Part shown: positions 1 through 8,061 of the stretch, one piece after another
How the letters are laid out: every line of letters begins with the position of its first letter
Position numbering within the stretch: the first letter of the stretch is position 1
From: Clostridia bacterium
GTDB lineage: Bacteria > Bacillota > Clostridia > Oscillospirales > QAKW01
NCBI GenBank assembly: GCA_017464525.1
Contig: JAFTZM010000019.1
Coordinates: 1 to 64,000 of the forward strand
Reading direction: 5' to 3'
DNA: 64,000 bases
Translations under genes and position numbers: made by a program
The notes under the pieces: generated by a model
The model's database searches: none
What the model was told of the DNA's origin: nothing
The model's input: only the letters and a program-made list of their open reading frames with translations

Positions 1-70
1 CCCATTGAAATTCACTGGAATTTTTGAAGGTTGTCTTTACAAAGGCGTACCCTCAAAAACCTTGCGCCAA

Positions 71-101
71 CGAAAAACCCAGTGTTTTCAAGGGTTTTTC
101 G
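71..101. repeat. 10-bp inverted repeat beside the cotJC breakpoint
   Basis: CGAAAAACCC at 71-80 and its exact complement at 92-101 are separated by 11 bases, about 20 bp before cotJC homology begins. Two arms around a short core are the usual form of a tyrosine-recombinase crossover site. No recombinase gene lies in the window, so an attachment site is only a suggestion. Confidence 0.4.
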
Positions 102-120
102 CACCGTGTTCTTCTTATGA

Positions 121-322
121 GTTCGCAGCAGAGCAAAAAGCCCGCACCACCTACGACAATCTGCTTCGGCTGATCCGTGACCCGGATGTGCGGGACCCCA
201 TCAAGTTCCTGCGCCAGCGGGAGATCGTGCACTTCCAGCGGTTCGGAGAATCCCTGGAGCAGGTTCGCCGCCATCTGGACAGCAAGAACTACTACCGCAT
301 GAACCCCGCTTTTGATAAATGA
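121..322 (+). pseudogene. cotJC: cotJC (manganese-catalase family spore coat protein), 3' remnant
   Basis: From about base 121 the frame reads AAEQKARTTYDNL and then FLRQREIVHFQRFGESL, the C-terminal helix pair of the CotJC/manganese-catalase family, and ends at a normal stop followed by a terminator. The known family member sits in the inner spore coat and has about 190 residues; only about 66 are here. Upstream of base 121 the frame stays open to the window edge but encodes nothing resembling CotJC, so the 5' part has been replaced by other DNA. A plus-strand start codon near base 5 exists only in that foreign part. It may be a remnant left by an element insertion whose other part lies outside the window, or a rearranged copy. 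The family call is firm from the motif; broken status is inferred from the missing N-terminus. Confidence 0.75.
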
Positions 323-330
323 TAAGCAAG

Positions 331-360
331 AGCAGATGAGCCCCGCTCATCTGCTTTTTG
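331..360 (+). terminator. Rho-independent terminator after cotJC remnant
   Basis: GCAGATGAG and CTCATCTGC form a perfect 9-bp stem around a 5-base loop, followed by TTTTTG. Confidence 0.85.
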
Positions 361-367
361 TTGTTTT

Positions 368-880
368 TTATTCTATTTCTTTTAAAAATCCCGCTATTTC
401 TTCGGCTGTTTCATGGACAGTTTTATTTGTATTATCCAGATAAAATTGAAATTTACCCGCATTTTTCTTAAACCAATTATTATATTGAATCTGCCCGGCA
501 ATAAATTCATCACTTCCGCACATTCTTTCTGCAGGTCTGGCCTTCAGCCTTCTTATGATCTCCTCATCCGAACAAGTCATACCGATTAAAAAGGTCGATG
601 TAATACTCTGCGGAAGATGGATGGATTGATAGAAATCACCCGGATTCAGGCAGGTCGTAAAAAGCAGATCTTTATCTCCTGACATTTTTACAGCCTCTGC
701 CAAACAATCGTCGCTGAATTTGGCTTCATTTTCTGTTCCCGCATAATGCCACCAATTGATGCCCACTTCATCAGTATCGATACAAGCCCAACGATCTGAG
801 ATCCCACATTCATTCAATGCATTTTTGATCGTTGTTTTGCCAACGCCGCAGGCTGCACTTAACACTACCAATTTTTTCAT
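368..880 (-). CDS. P-loop nucleoside/nucleotide kinase-like protein
   Basis: A 170-residue cytosolic protein with a P-loop at residues 8-17 (SAACGVGKTT). Ala stands where the first Gly of GxxGxGKT normally is. A later RRLKARPAER segment resembles the arginine-bearing lid of the shikimate/gluconate/adenylylsulfate kinase-like group. By family knowledge it should transfer phosphate from ATP to a small molecule; the substrate cannot be read from the sequence. It starts 19 bases after the stop of the sigma-like/cyclophilin gene on the same strand, so the two are probably cotranscribed. Its ribosome binding site is weak. Confident of the P-loop fold, not of the reaction. Confidence 0.65.
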   Translation of the reverse strand: MKKLVVLSAACGVGKTTIKNALNECGISDRWACIDTDEVGINWWHYAGTENEAKFSDDCLAEAVKMSGDKDLLFTTCLNPGDFYQSIHLPQSITSTFLIGMTCSDEEIIRRLKARPAERMCGSDEFIAGQIQYNNWFKKNAGKFQFYLDNTNKTVHETAEEIAGFLKEIE

Positions 881-899
881 CTCAATCCCCCTCGGTCTA

Positions 900-2177
900 T
901 TATGCCGTGCGAATGTTCACGGTTTCGATCACCGGCTGATCCGCGGCGGGGATGGTACCGTTACCATCGGTGGGCTGAGCGGTTTCGCAGATGGCATCCA
1001 CGATCTCCATCCCAGCAGTCACATAACCAAATACAGCATAGCTGCCATCCAGATGGGTGCTGTCCTCATGCACGATAAAAAACTGAGAACTGGCGCTGTT
1101 GTAATCATTGGAACGGGCCATAGAGATAGCACCCCGGGTGTGAGAAAGGTCATTCTCCACCCCGTTATCGGAAAACTCACCCAGAATATTCTGGCCGGAC
1201 CCACCGAAGCCGTCTCCCGCGGGATCACCGCCCTGCATCATGAAATTCTCTATAATGCGATGAAAGGTGAGTCCGTCATAGAAACCGCTTTCTGCCAGTT
1301 CCACAAAATTGGAAGCCGAAACCGGAGCCGATTTATGATCCAATTTCACCGTTACGGTGCCCTGATCCTTGATCACGATATCTGCATAATAGGTCAGGGT
1401 TTCATCCAGGGTGCTTGTGGTCTTCACCGAATCGGAGACCTTTGTATTGGCGGTGCTGCCGTCCCCGGCGGTGTAGGTGTTGCCTTTCGGAATAAAAATA
1501 ATGATCAGCGCCACAATTGCACACAAAAGCACTCCACCGGCCACCGCCAGAAAAGCGTGCTTCCTCTTTTTCTCGAAAGGAGCGGCAAGGCTGCTGATCA
1601 CCAACTCCACCTGCTCATCTACCTTGCGCGGAACCTCCACCATGCGTTCCGCCTTTATAAAGGCCTCTGTCATCCGGTCTACCTCGGCGGATTCTTCCGT
1701 TTGCAGAATCCGGAGAATATTGCGGTGCTCCGCCTCCAGCGCCTGATTGACGGTGCGGAGGTCAAAGTTAAAATAAGCGGTCATCCAGGCCGTGCCATAG
1801 CCGCCCACTGTGCGAAGCACAAAGATAAACCGCTGCAGGGCGGAAAACTGGGTGAGCACCTGCTCTGCATCGGCGGCAAAGCCTTCAAAATTCCCCTTGA
1901 TCAAAAAGTTGCTGTTGGGGGGCAGCTGAAGCTCCTTCGCCATCTTCCGCTTGCAATATTCGGCGGTTTTCCAAAGTACCTTTTGCGCAAACTCTTCTTC
2001 CGTTTCCGGCAGCTTGCGCAGAGTCTCGGTAAAGGCCCGGGCGGTCACATCGGCGGCGCGGCCGCTGTCCCGCAGCAGCTGCTTGGCTAAATAGTAGACC
2101 TTTTGTTTATGCTGATCGTAAAGGGTCTCCAGCGCCTTTCGCTGGCCCTTTGCGGCTTTTTTCATGATTTCGGACAT
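900..2177 (-). CDS. Sigma-factor-like domain fused to a membrane-anchored cyclophilin PPIase
   Basis: The 425 residues form three parts. Residues 1-160 resemble an ECF sigma factor: a region-2-like helical part (ALETLYDQHKQKVYYLAKQLL) and a region-4-like part near 108-158 (LQRFIFVLRTVGGYGTAWMT, then TVNQALEAEHRNILRIL). Residues 207-229 are a single membrane segment. Residues 262-424 are a complete cyclophilin domain with FHRIIENFMMQGGDP (307-319) and SASSQFFIVHED (361-372), which hold the usual Arg, Phe, Gln and Met active-site residues. With positive residues (KKRK) just before the membrane segment, the sigma-like part should be cytoplasmic and the isomerase outside. Cyclophilins speed proline cis/trans isomerisation. 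The start is chosen for the AAAGGGG motif 9 bases upstream. Whether the N-terminal domain still binds RNA polymerase or DNA is unknown. Confidence 0.85.
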   Translation of the reverse strand: MSEIMKKAAKGQRKALETLYDQHKQKVYYLAKQLLRDSGRAADVTARAFTETLRKLPETEEEFAQKVLWKTAEYCKRKMAKELQLPPNSNFLIKGNFEGFAADAEQVLTQFSALQRFIFVLRTVGGYGTAWMTAYFNFDLRTVNQALEAEHRNILRILQTEESAEVDRMTEAFIKAERMVEVPRKVDEQVELVISSLAAPFEKKRKHAFLAVAGGVLLCAIVALIIIFIPKGNTYTAGDGSTANTKVSDSVKTTSTLDETLTYYADIVIKDQGTVTVKLDHKSAPVSASNFVELAESGFYDGLTFHRIIENFMMQGGDPAGDGFGGSGQNILGEFSDNGVENDLSHTRGAISMARSNDYNSASSQFFIVHEDSTHLDGSYAVFGYVTAGMEIVDAICETAQPTDGNGTIPAADQPVIETVNIRTA

Positions 2178-2290
2178 ATTTATACACCCCTTTGACCTCT
2201 ATTATACTACAACTCTGTGAGTTTTGGATGATAAAAATATGAATACATCGTAAACAACTGCATATAATCCATCCAAGGGAGATGATTTCA

Positions 2291-2764
2291 ATGAAAAAAC
2301 GGCCTGTGCTGACCATTCTTTTAAGCATCGCCATTGCCGAAGGGGTGGGATTTCTTTCCGGCCTGCTGGCCGGCGACATCCGCACCGTCTACTACCAATT
2401 GAACCGACCTCCGCTGAGCCCGCCGGGGTGGGTATTTCCGGTGGTGTGGGGGATCCTTTACGCCTTGATGGGGATCGCCGCCGGGCTGATCTGGCTCAAT
2501 CGGGGAGACGAACGGAGCCGAGAGCAGGCGCTGATCTACTACAGCGTGCAGCTGGCTGTTAACTTTTCCTGGAGCATCGTGTTTTTCCGGTTCCAGTCCT
2601 TTTGGCTGGCGGTGATGATCATTCTGATCCTGGATGTGCTGGTATGGATCACACGCCGGCATTTCGACCGGCTGAGCCCCGCCGCCGGTTGGCTGTTGGT
2701 GCCCTACCTGGCCTGGCTCCTCTTTGCCACCTACCTGGCCATCGGGGTGTTTGTGCTGAACTGA
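2291..2764 (+). CDS. tspO: TspO/MBR family integral membrane protein
   Basis: A 157-residue, five-helix protein with hallmark tryptophan/proline-rich segments (RPPLSPPGWVFPVVWGILYA, NFSWSIVFF, LVPYLAWLLFATYL). The TspO family binds tetrapyrroles and other hydrophobic ligands in the membrane; its role in Clostridia is unsettled. An in-frame ATG exists 9 bases earlier, but AAGGGAG at 2275-2281 is correctly spaced only for the ATG at 2291. It is a single-gene unit, divergent from the sigma-like/cyclophilin gene and closed by its own terminator. The family call is secure. Confidence 0.92.
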   Translation: MKKRPVLTILLSIAIAEGVGFLSGLLAGDIRTVYYQLNRPPLSPPGWVFPVVWGILYALMGIAAGLIWLNRGDERSREQALIYYSVQLAVNFSWSIVFFRFQSFWLAVMIILILDVLVWITRRHFDRLSPAAGWLLVPYLAWLLFATYLAIGVFVLN

Positions 2765-2768
2765 AAAG

Positions 2769-2794
2769 CTGCGAGCGGATGCTCGCAGTTTTTT
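2769..2794 (+). terminator. Terminator after tspO
   Basis: CTGCGAGC/GCTCGCAG stem with a GGAT loop followed by six T. Confidence 0.88.
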
Positions 2795-2876
2795 GTCTAA
2801 AATATATTGACGATATTTCAATCATATGCTTTATTAAAAATATGAAGATGATTGCATAGAAAGGAGTGCCAAACTA

Positions 2877-3745
2877 TTGAAAACGAAGATATTATGTATC
2901 ATATTGATCCTAGCTGTTTTTCTTTCCGGCTGTGCCCGCACTAATAAAGAAAATGCCGCCGCAGATACAGTTGTTTCGGGCACCGCAAGCTCTTCAACGC
3001 AAGCAGAAGTATTCGGCGAAGCTGAAGAAGGAAAAGAAGTTTCTATTGAAATTTCTAAGGAGGAAACGGAAGGCTCCGAATCCCCCATTTCTACAGAAGC
3101 ACAAACCGAACAGATTTCAATGCCTATTCCCGAAGATGCAGCCATTTTACAGAAGTTTCAACTCTGAAGACAATGCTCACCTTGGATGACTATGTAATCT
3201 TCAAAGGAAAGAAAACAGGCTCTTTAGATGCGTTAAATGAAAGCCCCAGATTCCCCATCACTCTGCAGGTAGTGACTCCTTATTATGGATCTGTTGCTGC
3301 CGGGCAAACCATTGTCATGCGGGAAATATTAGGCACCGTTTATCATGGCGACGATGTTATCATGCCAATCAGTAGTGGAGACCTTGAAAAGATCGAGGAT
3401 AACGTGGAATACGTCTTCATTCTGCGCAAAACGGCAGATCCATCCACCGGCGAAGAATACTATACCTATGTGAGCCGAAATCATACCTTTTCAAAAACTG
3501 CCGACCGAGTCGCTCTGGCCAAAAAGATGGATCAGGGGGTCGCTACTGAGTTAGAAAAGTTCCGCAGTAGTGTTCTGGAGACCTATCTTGGAGAGACAGA
3601 TACTAAGCTGGATCTTTATGAGGAAGCCTCAAAATTTGTAAACGTGCTCAGCGAAACTGCAACTGAGGAGGAAATTTTGAACGCCCTTCCCACCGAAACA
3701 AAAGCCTTATTTGAAGCCATGATCGAGCAATACGGAACCAAGTAA
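2877..3745 (+). pseudogene. Lipoprotein gene interrupted by a one-base frameshift
   Basis: A TTG start with AAGGAG 10 bases upstream opens a lipoprotein signal peptide with lipobox LSGC (Cys19), then an acidic Ser/Thr/Glu-rich linker, and stops at 3165-3167. A second frame continues without a gap through STLKTMLTLDDYVIF to 3745, with no ribosome binding site at its first ATG (3173). Adding one T to the T-run at 3145-3148 restores a single 289-residue frame (AAIFTEVSTLKTMLTL). The C-terminal part has the character of an extracellular beta-rich domain followed by helices; no family was recognised. This is either a true one-base loss in a homopolymer (pseudogene or slippage-controlled gene) or a sequencing error. 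Confidence 0.8.
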
Positions 3746-3776
3746 AAAGCTGCGTGCAATCTGCCCGCAGCTTTTT
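3744..3776. terminator. Bidirectional terminator between convergent genes
   Basis: AAAAAGCTGCG and CGCAGCTTTTT form the stem, with T-runs on both strands, between the lipoprotein gene and the zinc-ribbon gene. Confidence 0.8.
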
Positions 3777-3777
3777 G

Positions 3778-4215
3778 CTATTTCAGAATAGTATACTGCC
3801 CGATGATGGGTAATTCCTTGGTTTCACCCCTGGCGGCGTTTACGATACCGATGATCATCCAGATCACCGGTAGCGCCTGTAAGACGACACCGGCCGGGAT
3901 CAGCACCACGCCTAAGATCCAGAGGACTCCGCCAAGAAGCTCCAGAAAAGCACCCACCGCCGAAAGGATCACCTCAATGATCAGCAGCACCAGCCCCTGA
4001 TTGGCATGAAACCGGGCAAATTTGGAGTCCTTGGGTGCCGCCAGAATAGGGATCAGCACCAGGATCCCAATATAGGCAAAAATGGCGAAAACCTTATTTT
4101 CTGCCACATCCTTTTCATAGGTCTTTTCGGCAGTCTCGGCCATTTTAGCGCCGCAGGCGGTGCAGAAATGCTCGCCGCTTTTAAACTCTTTTCCGCAATT
4201 TGTGCAATAAGCCAT
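3778..4215 (-). CDS. Zinc-ribbon membrane protein (DUF4870-like)
   Basis: A 145-residue protein. Residues 4-21 form a zinc ribbon (CTNC, then CTAC). After a short charged linker come hydrophobic segments (VFAIFAYIGILVLIPILAA; a central pair; a last segment ending in GIVNAARGE). FARFHANQGLVL is the signature phrase of DUF4870/Tic20-like small membrane proteins. Function is unknown; a membrane sensor or assembly role is only a guess. GGAGG lies 9 bases before the start, inside the end of the upstream YfhO-like gene, and the two overlap by 35 bases, so it is the last gene of the azlC-azlD-yfhO-like operon. Confidence 0.8.
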   Translation of the reverse strand: MAYCTNCGKEFKSGEHFCTACGAKMAETAEKTYEKDVAENKVFAIFAYIGILVLIPILAAPKDSKFARFHANQGLVLLIIEVILSAVGAFLELLGGVLWILGVVLIPAGVVLQALPVIWMIIGIVNAARGETKELPIIGQYTILK

Positions 4216-6760
4216 TCAAAACGCCTCCGTTCCATAATAATAAGATCAAACCCACGATACAAAGCAGCCCCGCCGGGACAGAATAGGGAGTGCGATAGGT
4301 CATGATCACTTCGTGGGCTCCGGCAGGGAGCAGGATCCCGCAAAGGCCGCTTTGAATGGAAAACACCTCTGCCGGCTCCCCATCCACGGTGGCCGACCAG
4401 CCCTCCTGCCAGGGTATCGCCGCGCAAGCGATGCCGGCTTCCGCCCGATCGGAGCGGAAGGAAAGTCCGGTCTTCTCCAGGGTGATGCCGGAGATCCCGC
4501 TATCAGCCAGGCTTTGGACCTGCGCCTCAAAATCCTCCAGAGGCTGAGCCACGATCCTTGCCTCATCAAAATAATAAATACCGGGCTCGGTAAAAACGAT
4601 CATGATCCGGTCCCGATCCTCCTCGGCAATTCCCAGATTGATCCAGAAATCGTGGTAGCCGCAATAATAATTATCATCGGAGGTCAGATAATTCAGCCGA
4701 TTTTCGATCTCCCCGCAATAGAAGCCCAAGCAGCTTTCGGTGGCATCACCCTTTAGCTCCGCCCGCAGGCCTTCTATCACAACAGCCGCTTCCTCGCCGG
4801 CTTTGATCTCAGTATTCAGAATGATCGCTGCGCCTTTAATATTCGCACGGATGCCCCCTTCCACCTGCTCAACACCGACCAAACTTTTGATCTCTGCCGA
4901 AACGGTACGGTGGGTAAAGGCAGGTTCTGCCTGCGGCAGCTCCACCTCTTCCTCCACCACAGCGCATTGGAGCAGCGTCTGCTGGCGTTCCTCCACCGTA
5001 AGATCGCCTTGATAAACCGTGTCAAAGGCATAGACCAGAGGGAGAGTCGCAGAACCGGTATACACATCCTCGGCAGTCTGTTCATCATAGCCGTAGGGGC
5101 GGGGTGCTGCGGTCTCCTCATTGGCAATGAAGTGAGACACCCCCAAGGCCGCCGCCAGATAGCTGCGGCCGTCCAGCCCTTTATATTGCTGCGCCATGGA
5201 GGAATTCAGCGTCAAACTGCTTCGGAAGGAATCGGTACCGGGGGTCGTGGTGCTGAAATAGAAGGAGGTACCGTTGGTATCCTGCTGCATGGCAGCATTA
5301 TAATAGACCAAAGAATCATAGGTACCGTCAAACCGGGAATCCTCGGGCAAGCCGGCAGAAGCCACTCTCTGATAGGCAGCATAGAGCTCTCCCTGACCGA
5401 CGCAATCCTCAGCCCGATCCGTGGTCCAGGCCAGGCTGTTGAAAGCCACAGCCCCCAGTACCAGTACAGCCATTGCAGGCCGGTACCAGCGGAAGCCCTT
5501 CAGCCACAGCAGACCCACAGCGGCAAAAAGAAAGAATACCGCCGCGTAGGTGCGCAGCACCTTTGCCTCAAAAGGCAGCAGGCAGATCCCTCCATAGATC
5601 GCCGCCAGAACCGTAAGTGCCTTGAGCTTCTCGGGGGAAAGCCGGGGCAGCCGATGAAACTGCAGGGCAAAGGTACAGCAAAGGGCCAGGATCAGTGCCC
5701 AGATCCAGCGGTTGGTGGCATAGGAAAAGCCGTTAAAGGCGGCGCCCACCGCCGGGAAAACGGCAAAGCACAGCAATCCTGCCAGGCTCCCCTTCAGCCA
5801 CCATTGCTTTTCGGAGAGAAACAGCGCCAGCACCGCCACCAGCACCGGAGCGGCCACCGCCACATAAAAATAAAACTGATTCTGATCGGAGATCAGGGAG
5901 GCAGGCAGCAGCTCATAATAGCTTTCCGGATAAAAAAGCGCATAGGTATGCTCCGCCCCCAGACGGTCGGATTGCAGGATGGTCTGTATATTGGGGATCA
6001 GCACCGGGGCAGCGATCAGAACCCCGATCACTGCACTGCGGAAGATCCGCCACAGCCGGAGCAGGATCTCCTTCCGCAGCATCAGAAAGCGTACCGCTGC
6101 GTAAATCACCGCCAAAATGACCAGCATATAGAAGAAATAAAAGCTGCTGACCGCCGCCAGCGCCACCGTTGCAGAAAAGAGCCAGGGCTTCTTTCCTTCC
6201 AGAATGTATTCCATCCCCAAAAGCAGCAGGGGGAACCAGATCATGGGGCCTGCAAAAAAGGGATGAAAAACACCCGGTGCAATGGCAAAACCGGAAAAAC
6301 AATAGCAAAGAGCACCCAAAAGCGCCGGCAAAGGTTGGGCCTTCCAATGGCGGAAAAAAGCCATAGCCGCCAGCCCGGCACAATACAGCCGTAAAACAAC
6401 AATAAGGCTGTAGCAAAGATCCATGTATGCAGCCGGGAAGAACACACTTAATAAATTAAAGGGATCCCCCAAGGCATAGTAATGGAGGGTAGTAATAATA
6501 TCTCCGCCCAGCCCGATGCTCAGATCCCATGCGGGAATGGCAAGGCTATGCTCCAGAAAGACCGTTTTCAGCACATCCCGCAGGTATTCTCCGTAATAGA
6601 TCAGGGCGGGAAAATGCTGCTCCACAGCATCAGAGAAGGTGGAGATCAGAACCTTACCCGCCATCCAATAGGGGGCAAAGATCACCAGCCCCATCACCAG
6701 AAAAACAGCGGTAAAGGCCAGATAAGGATGGCTTCGGAAAAAATCTCTTACTTTTTTCAT
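4181..6760 (-). CDS. YfhO family multi-pass membrane protein
   Basis: An 859-residue protein. Its N-terminal half has a dozen or so membrane helices, and a large extracytoplasmic C-terminal domain follows, ending in one more helix (SVPAGLLCIVGLILLLW). The order and length match the YfhO family; the Bacillus relatives act in glycosylation of lipoteichoic acid as GT-C-type sugar transferases. The start is set at MKKVRDFFRS: it overlaps the azlD stop by 4 bases, and the in-frame upstream reading lies inside azlD and is not protein-like. A cell-envelope glycosyltransferase is likely; the specific substrate cannot be told. Confidence 0.85.
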   Translation of the reverse strand: MKKVRDFFRSHPYLAFTAVFLVMGLVIFAPYWMAGKVLISTFSDAVEQHFPALIYYGEYLRDVLKTVFLEHSLAIPAWDLSIGLGGDIITTLHYYALGDPFNLLSVFFPAAYMDLCYSLIVVLRLYCAGLAAMAFFRHWKAQPLPALLGALCYCFSGFAIAPGVFHPFFAGPMIWFPLLLLGMEYILEGKKPWLFSATVALAAVSSFYFFYMLVILAVIYAAVRFLMLRKEILLRLWRIFRSAVIGVLIAAPVLIPNIQTILQSDRLGAEHTYALFYPESYYELLPASLISDQNQFYFYVAVAAPVLVAVLALFLSEKQWWLKGSLAGLLCFAVFPAVGAAFNGFSYATNRWIWALILALCCTFALQFHRLPRLSPEKLKALTVLAAIYGGICLLPFEAKVLRTYAAVFFLFAAVGLLWLKGFRWYRPAMAVLVLGAVAFNSLAWTTDRAEDCVGQGELYAAYQRVASAGLPEDSRFDGTYDSLVYYNAAMQQDTNGTSFYFSTTTPGTDSFRSSLTLNSSMAQQYKGLDGRSYLAAALGVSHFIANEETAAPRPYGYDEQTAEDVYTGSATLPLVYAFDTVYQGDLTVEERQQTLLQCAVVEEEVELPQAEPAFTHRTVSAEIKSLVGVEQVEGGIRANIKGAAIILNTEIKAGEEAAVVIEGLRAELKGDATESCLGFYCGEIENRLNYLTSDDNYYCGYHDFWINLGIAEEDRDRIMIVFTEPGIYYFDEARIVAQPLEDFEAQVQSLADSGISGITLEKTGLSFRSDRAEAGIACAAIPWQEGWSATVDGEPAEVFSIQSGLCGILLPAGAHEVIMTYRTPYSVPAGLLCIVGLILLLWNGGVLNGLLHKLRKRV

Positions 6761-7056
6761 AGAAACAACTCGCAAATAAACACCCCGGCGCAGGCCAGCA
6801 GGGCGGTGGGGAGCAGGCCCCACTCCAGAAATGCCACGATCAGCGCAACCCCGAAGCCCACCGCCGCCGAAAGGGGCGAAGTGGTAGACTCCAGTATGGC
6901 GGGAAAGGTCATGGCGGCCAATACCGCATAAGGGATATAATGCAGGAAGGAGCGGATAAACCGATTGGTGATCTTTTTCTTGAAGATGACCATCGGCAGC
7001 ATCCGGATCAGATAGGTGACCCCGGCCATGACCAGGATATACAATACTGTTTTCAT
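6757..7056 (-). CDS. azlD: AzlD family branched-chain amino acid exporter subunit
   Basis: 99 residues, four hydrophobic helices, with the family phrase VTYLIRMLPMVIFKKKI near the N-terminus. AzlD is the small partner of AzlC; together they export branched-chain amino acids and related analogues. It overlaps azlC by 4 bases (ATGA) and the downstream YfhO-like gene by 4 bases, which indicates translational coupling. Confidence 0.92.
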   Translation of the reverse strand: MKTVLYILVMAGVTYLIRMLPMVIFKKKITNRFIRSFLHYIPYAVLAAMTFPAILESTTSPLSAAVGFGVALIVAFLEWGLLPTALLACAGVFICELFL

Positions 7057-7748
7057 GCTTCATCCTCCACCGGCCGCAAAAGAGCCCCCACAGCCGCTGC
7101 GATCACAGCGCAGATAATAATAGCAAATCCGCCGGAGACCCGGTTCAGTACCGGCACCCATTCAAAGCAGCAGGCCAGCGCGGCAGCGCCCAGCGCAACC
7201 CCGGCAACCGCCATGCTGCGCTTGGCCGCCGGCAGGATGATGGCCACAAACATTCCGTAGATGGCGACCCCCAGCGCAGAAAGCACCGAAGCGGGCAGAA
7301 TACTGCCGGCCGCCGCCCCGATCAAGGTACCGCCGGTCCAGCAAAGGATAGGCAGCGTCATCAGGCCGTAAAAATAGGAAGCGGTCACCGTGCCCTTCTG
7401 GGCCACCGCAATGGCAAAATTTTCATCGGTGATACCAAAGGACATCAAAAACCGATCCCCCGCCCGTACGCTGCTGTCCAGCTTTTGAGAAAGGGAAATG
7501 GACATCAGCGCATACCGCAGATTGATCACCAGCTGGGTGACCGCCATTTCGATCAGGCTGCCCGCCGCCGCAATGACCGAAAGCCCCGCCAGCTGACCGG
7601 CAGAGGTCAGATTGGTCAGGGAGATCATCACCGCCGTAAAAACCGAAAGCCCGGACTGTACCGCCGCCACGCCAAAGGCGAAGGAGACCGAGAAATACCC
7701 CAGCCCCACCGGCAGGCCGTCCTTGAGCCCACGCAGATAGTTTGACAC
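7053..7748 (-). CDS. azlC: AzlC family branched-chain amino acid exporter subunit
   Basis: 231 residues with GLPVGLGYFSVSFAFGVAAV at the N-terminus and the internal phrases SAGQLAGL and MSFGITDENFAI, all typical of AzlC permeases of the inner membrane. The start is a GTG with GAGGG 9 bases upstream. It is the first gene of a four-gene minus-strand operon (azlC, azlD, yfhO-like, zinc-ribbon protein). No leucine-responsive or other regulator gene lies next to it. Confidence 0.92.
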   Translation of the reverse strand: MSNYLRGLKDGLPVGLGYFSVSFAFGVAAVQSGLSVFTAVMISLTNLTSAGQLAGLSVIAAAGSLIEMAVTQLVINLRYALMSISLSQKLDSSVRAGDRFLMSFGITDENFAIAVAQKGTVTASYFYGLMTLPILCWTGGTLIGAAAGSILPASVLSALGVAIYGMFVAIILPAAKRSMAVAGVALGAAALACCFEWVPVLNRVSGGFAIIICAVIAAAVGALLRPVEDEA

Positions 7749-7874
7749 GTTTATTACCCTCTTTTTGCAAAATTCTGAACCTTATTATAGCATAAATAAG
7801 CGATTTTTCAATAGAAAAAAGAAGACATTTTACAGGGTGTAGAAAAACCCATTTTTTTATTTCGTCGCCCTGAC

Positions 7875-8061
7875 CAGACTGCCGAAAAAGGCACCGACCG
7901 CAGAAAAAATTTAATTCAATTTCGTATTCTCATGCGGAAATTTTCCTTGATATAAACATAGGGAAAGAGCAGCCACTCTTTCCCTATATCGATTTTTTAA
8001 TATTGGCTACCGCCACAATTATTTTTTCTTTTTTGCGGCTGGTGCCTTTTTCGACAGTCTG
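7875..8061. repeat. 187-bp MITE-like inverted-repeat element (copy C)
   Basis: Left end 7875-7912 and right end 8021-8061 are imperfect inverted repeats of about 38 bp. Read inward from either end they give CAGACTG(C/T)CGAAAAAGGCACC, then CCGCA and an A-rich stretch. Between them lies a hairpin, GGGAAAGAG/CTCTTTCCC (7961-7984). The same terminus appears at one end of the repeat at 18.46-18.75 kb and, diverged, of the one at 52.94-53.23 kb. The element begins at the base after the stop codon of the leucine-rich protein gene. It has no coding capacity. The rest of the 7749-8061 gap holds only the azlC upstream region and AT-rich sequence. Confidence 0.6.

Noticed and set aside
756..2090. 444-codon plus-strand open frame
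   Set aside because: Exact antisense of the sigma-like/cyclophilin gene; composition is unlike a protein and it has no ribosome binding site.
4910..6394. 494-codon plus-strand open frame
   Set aside because: Antisense of the YfhO-like gene, rich in Gln/Arg/His as expected of complementary-strand reading.
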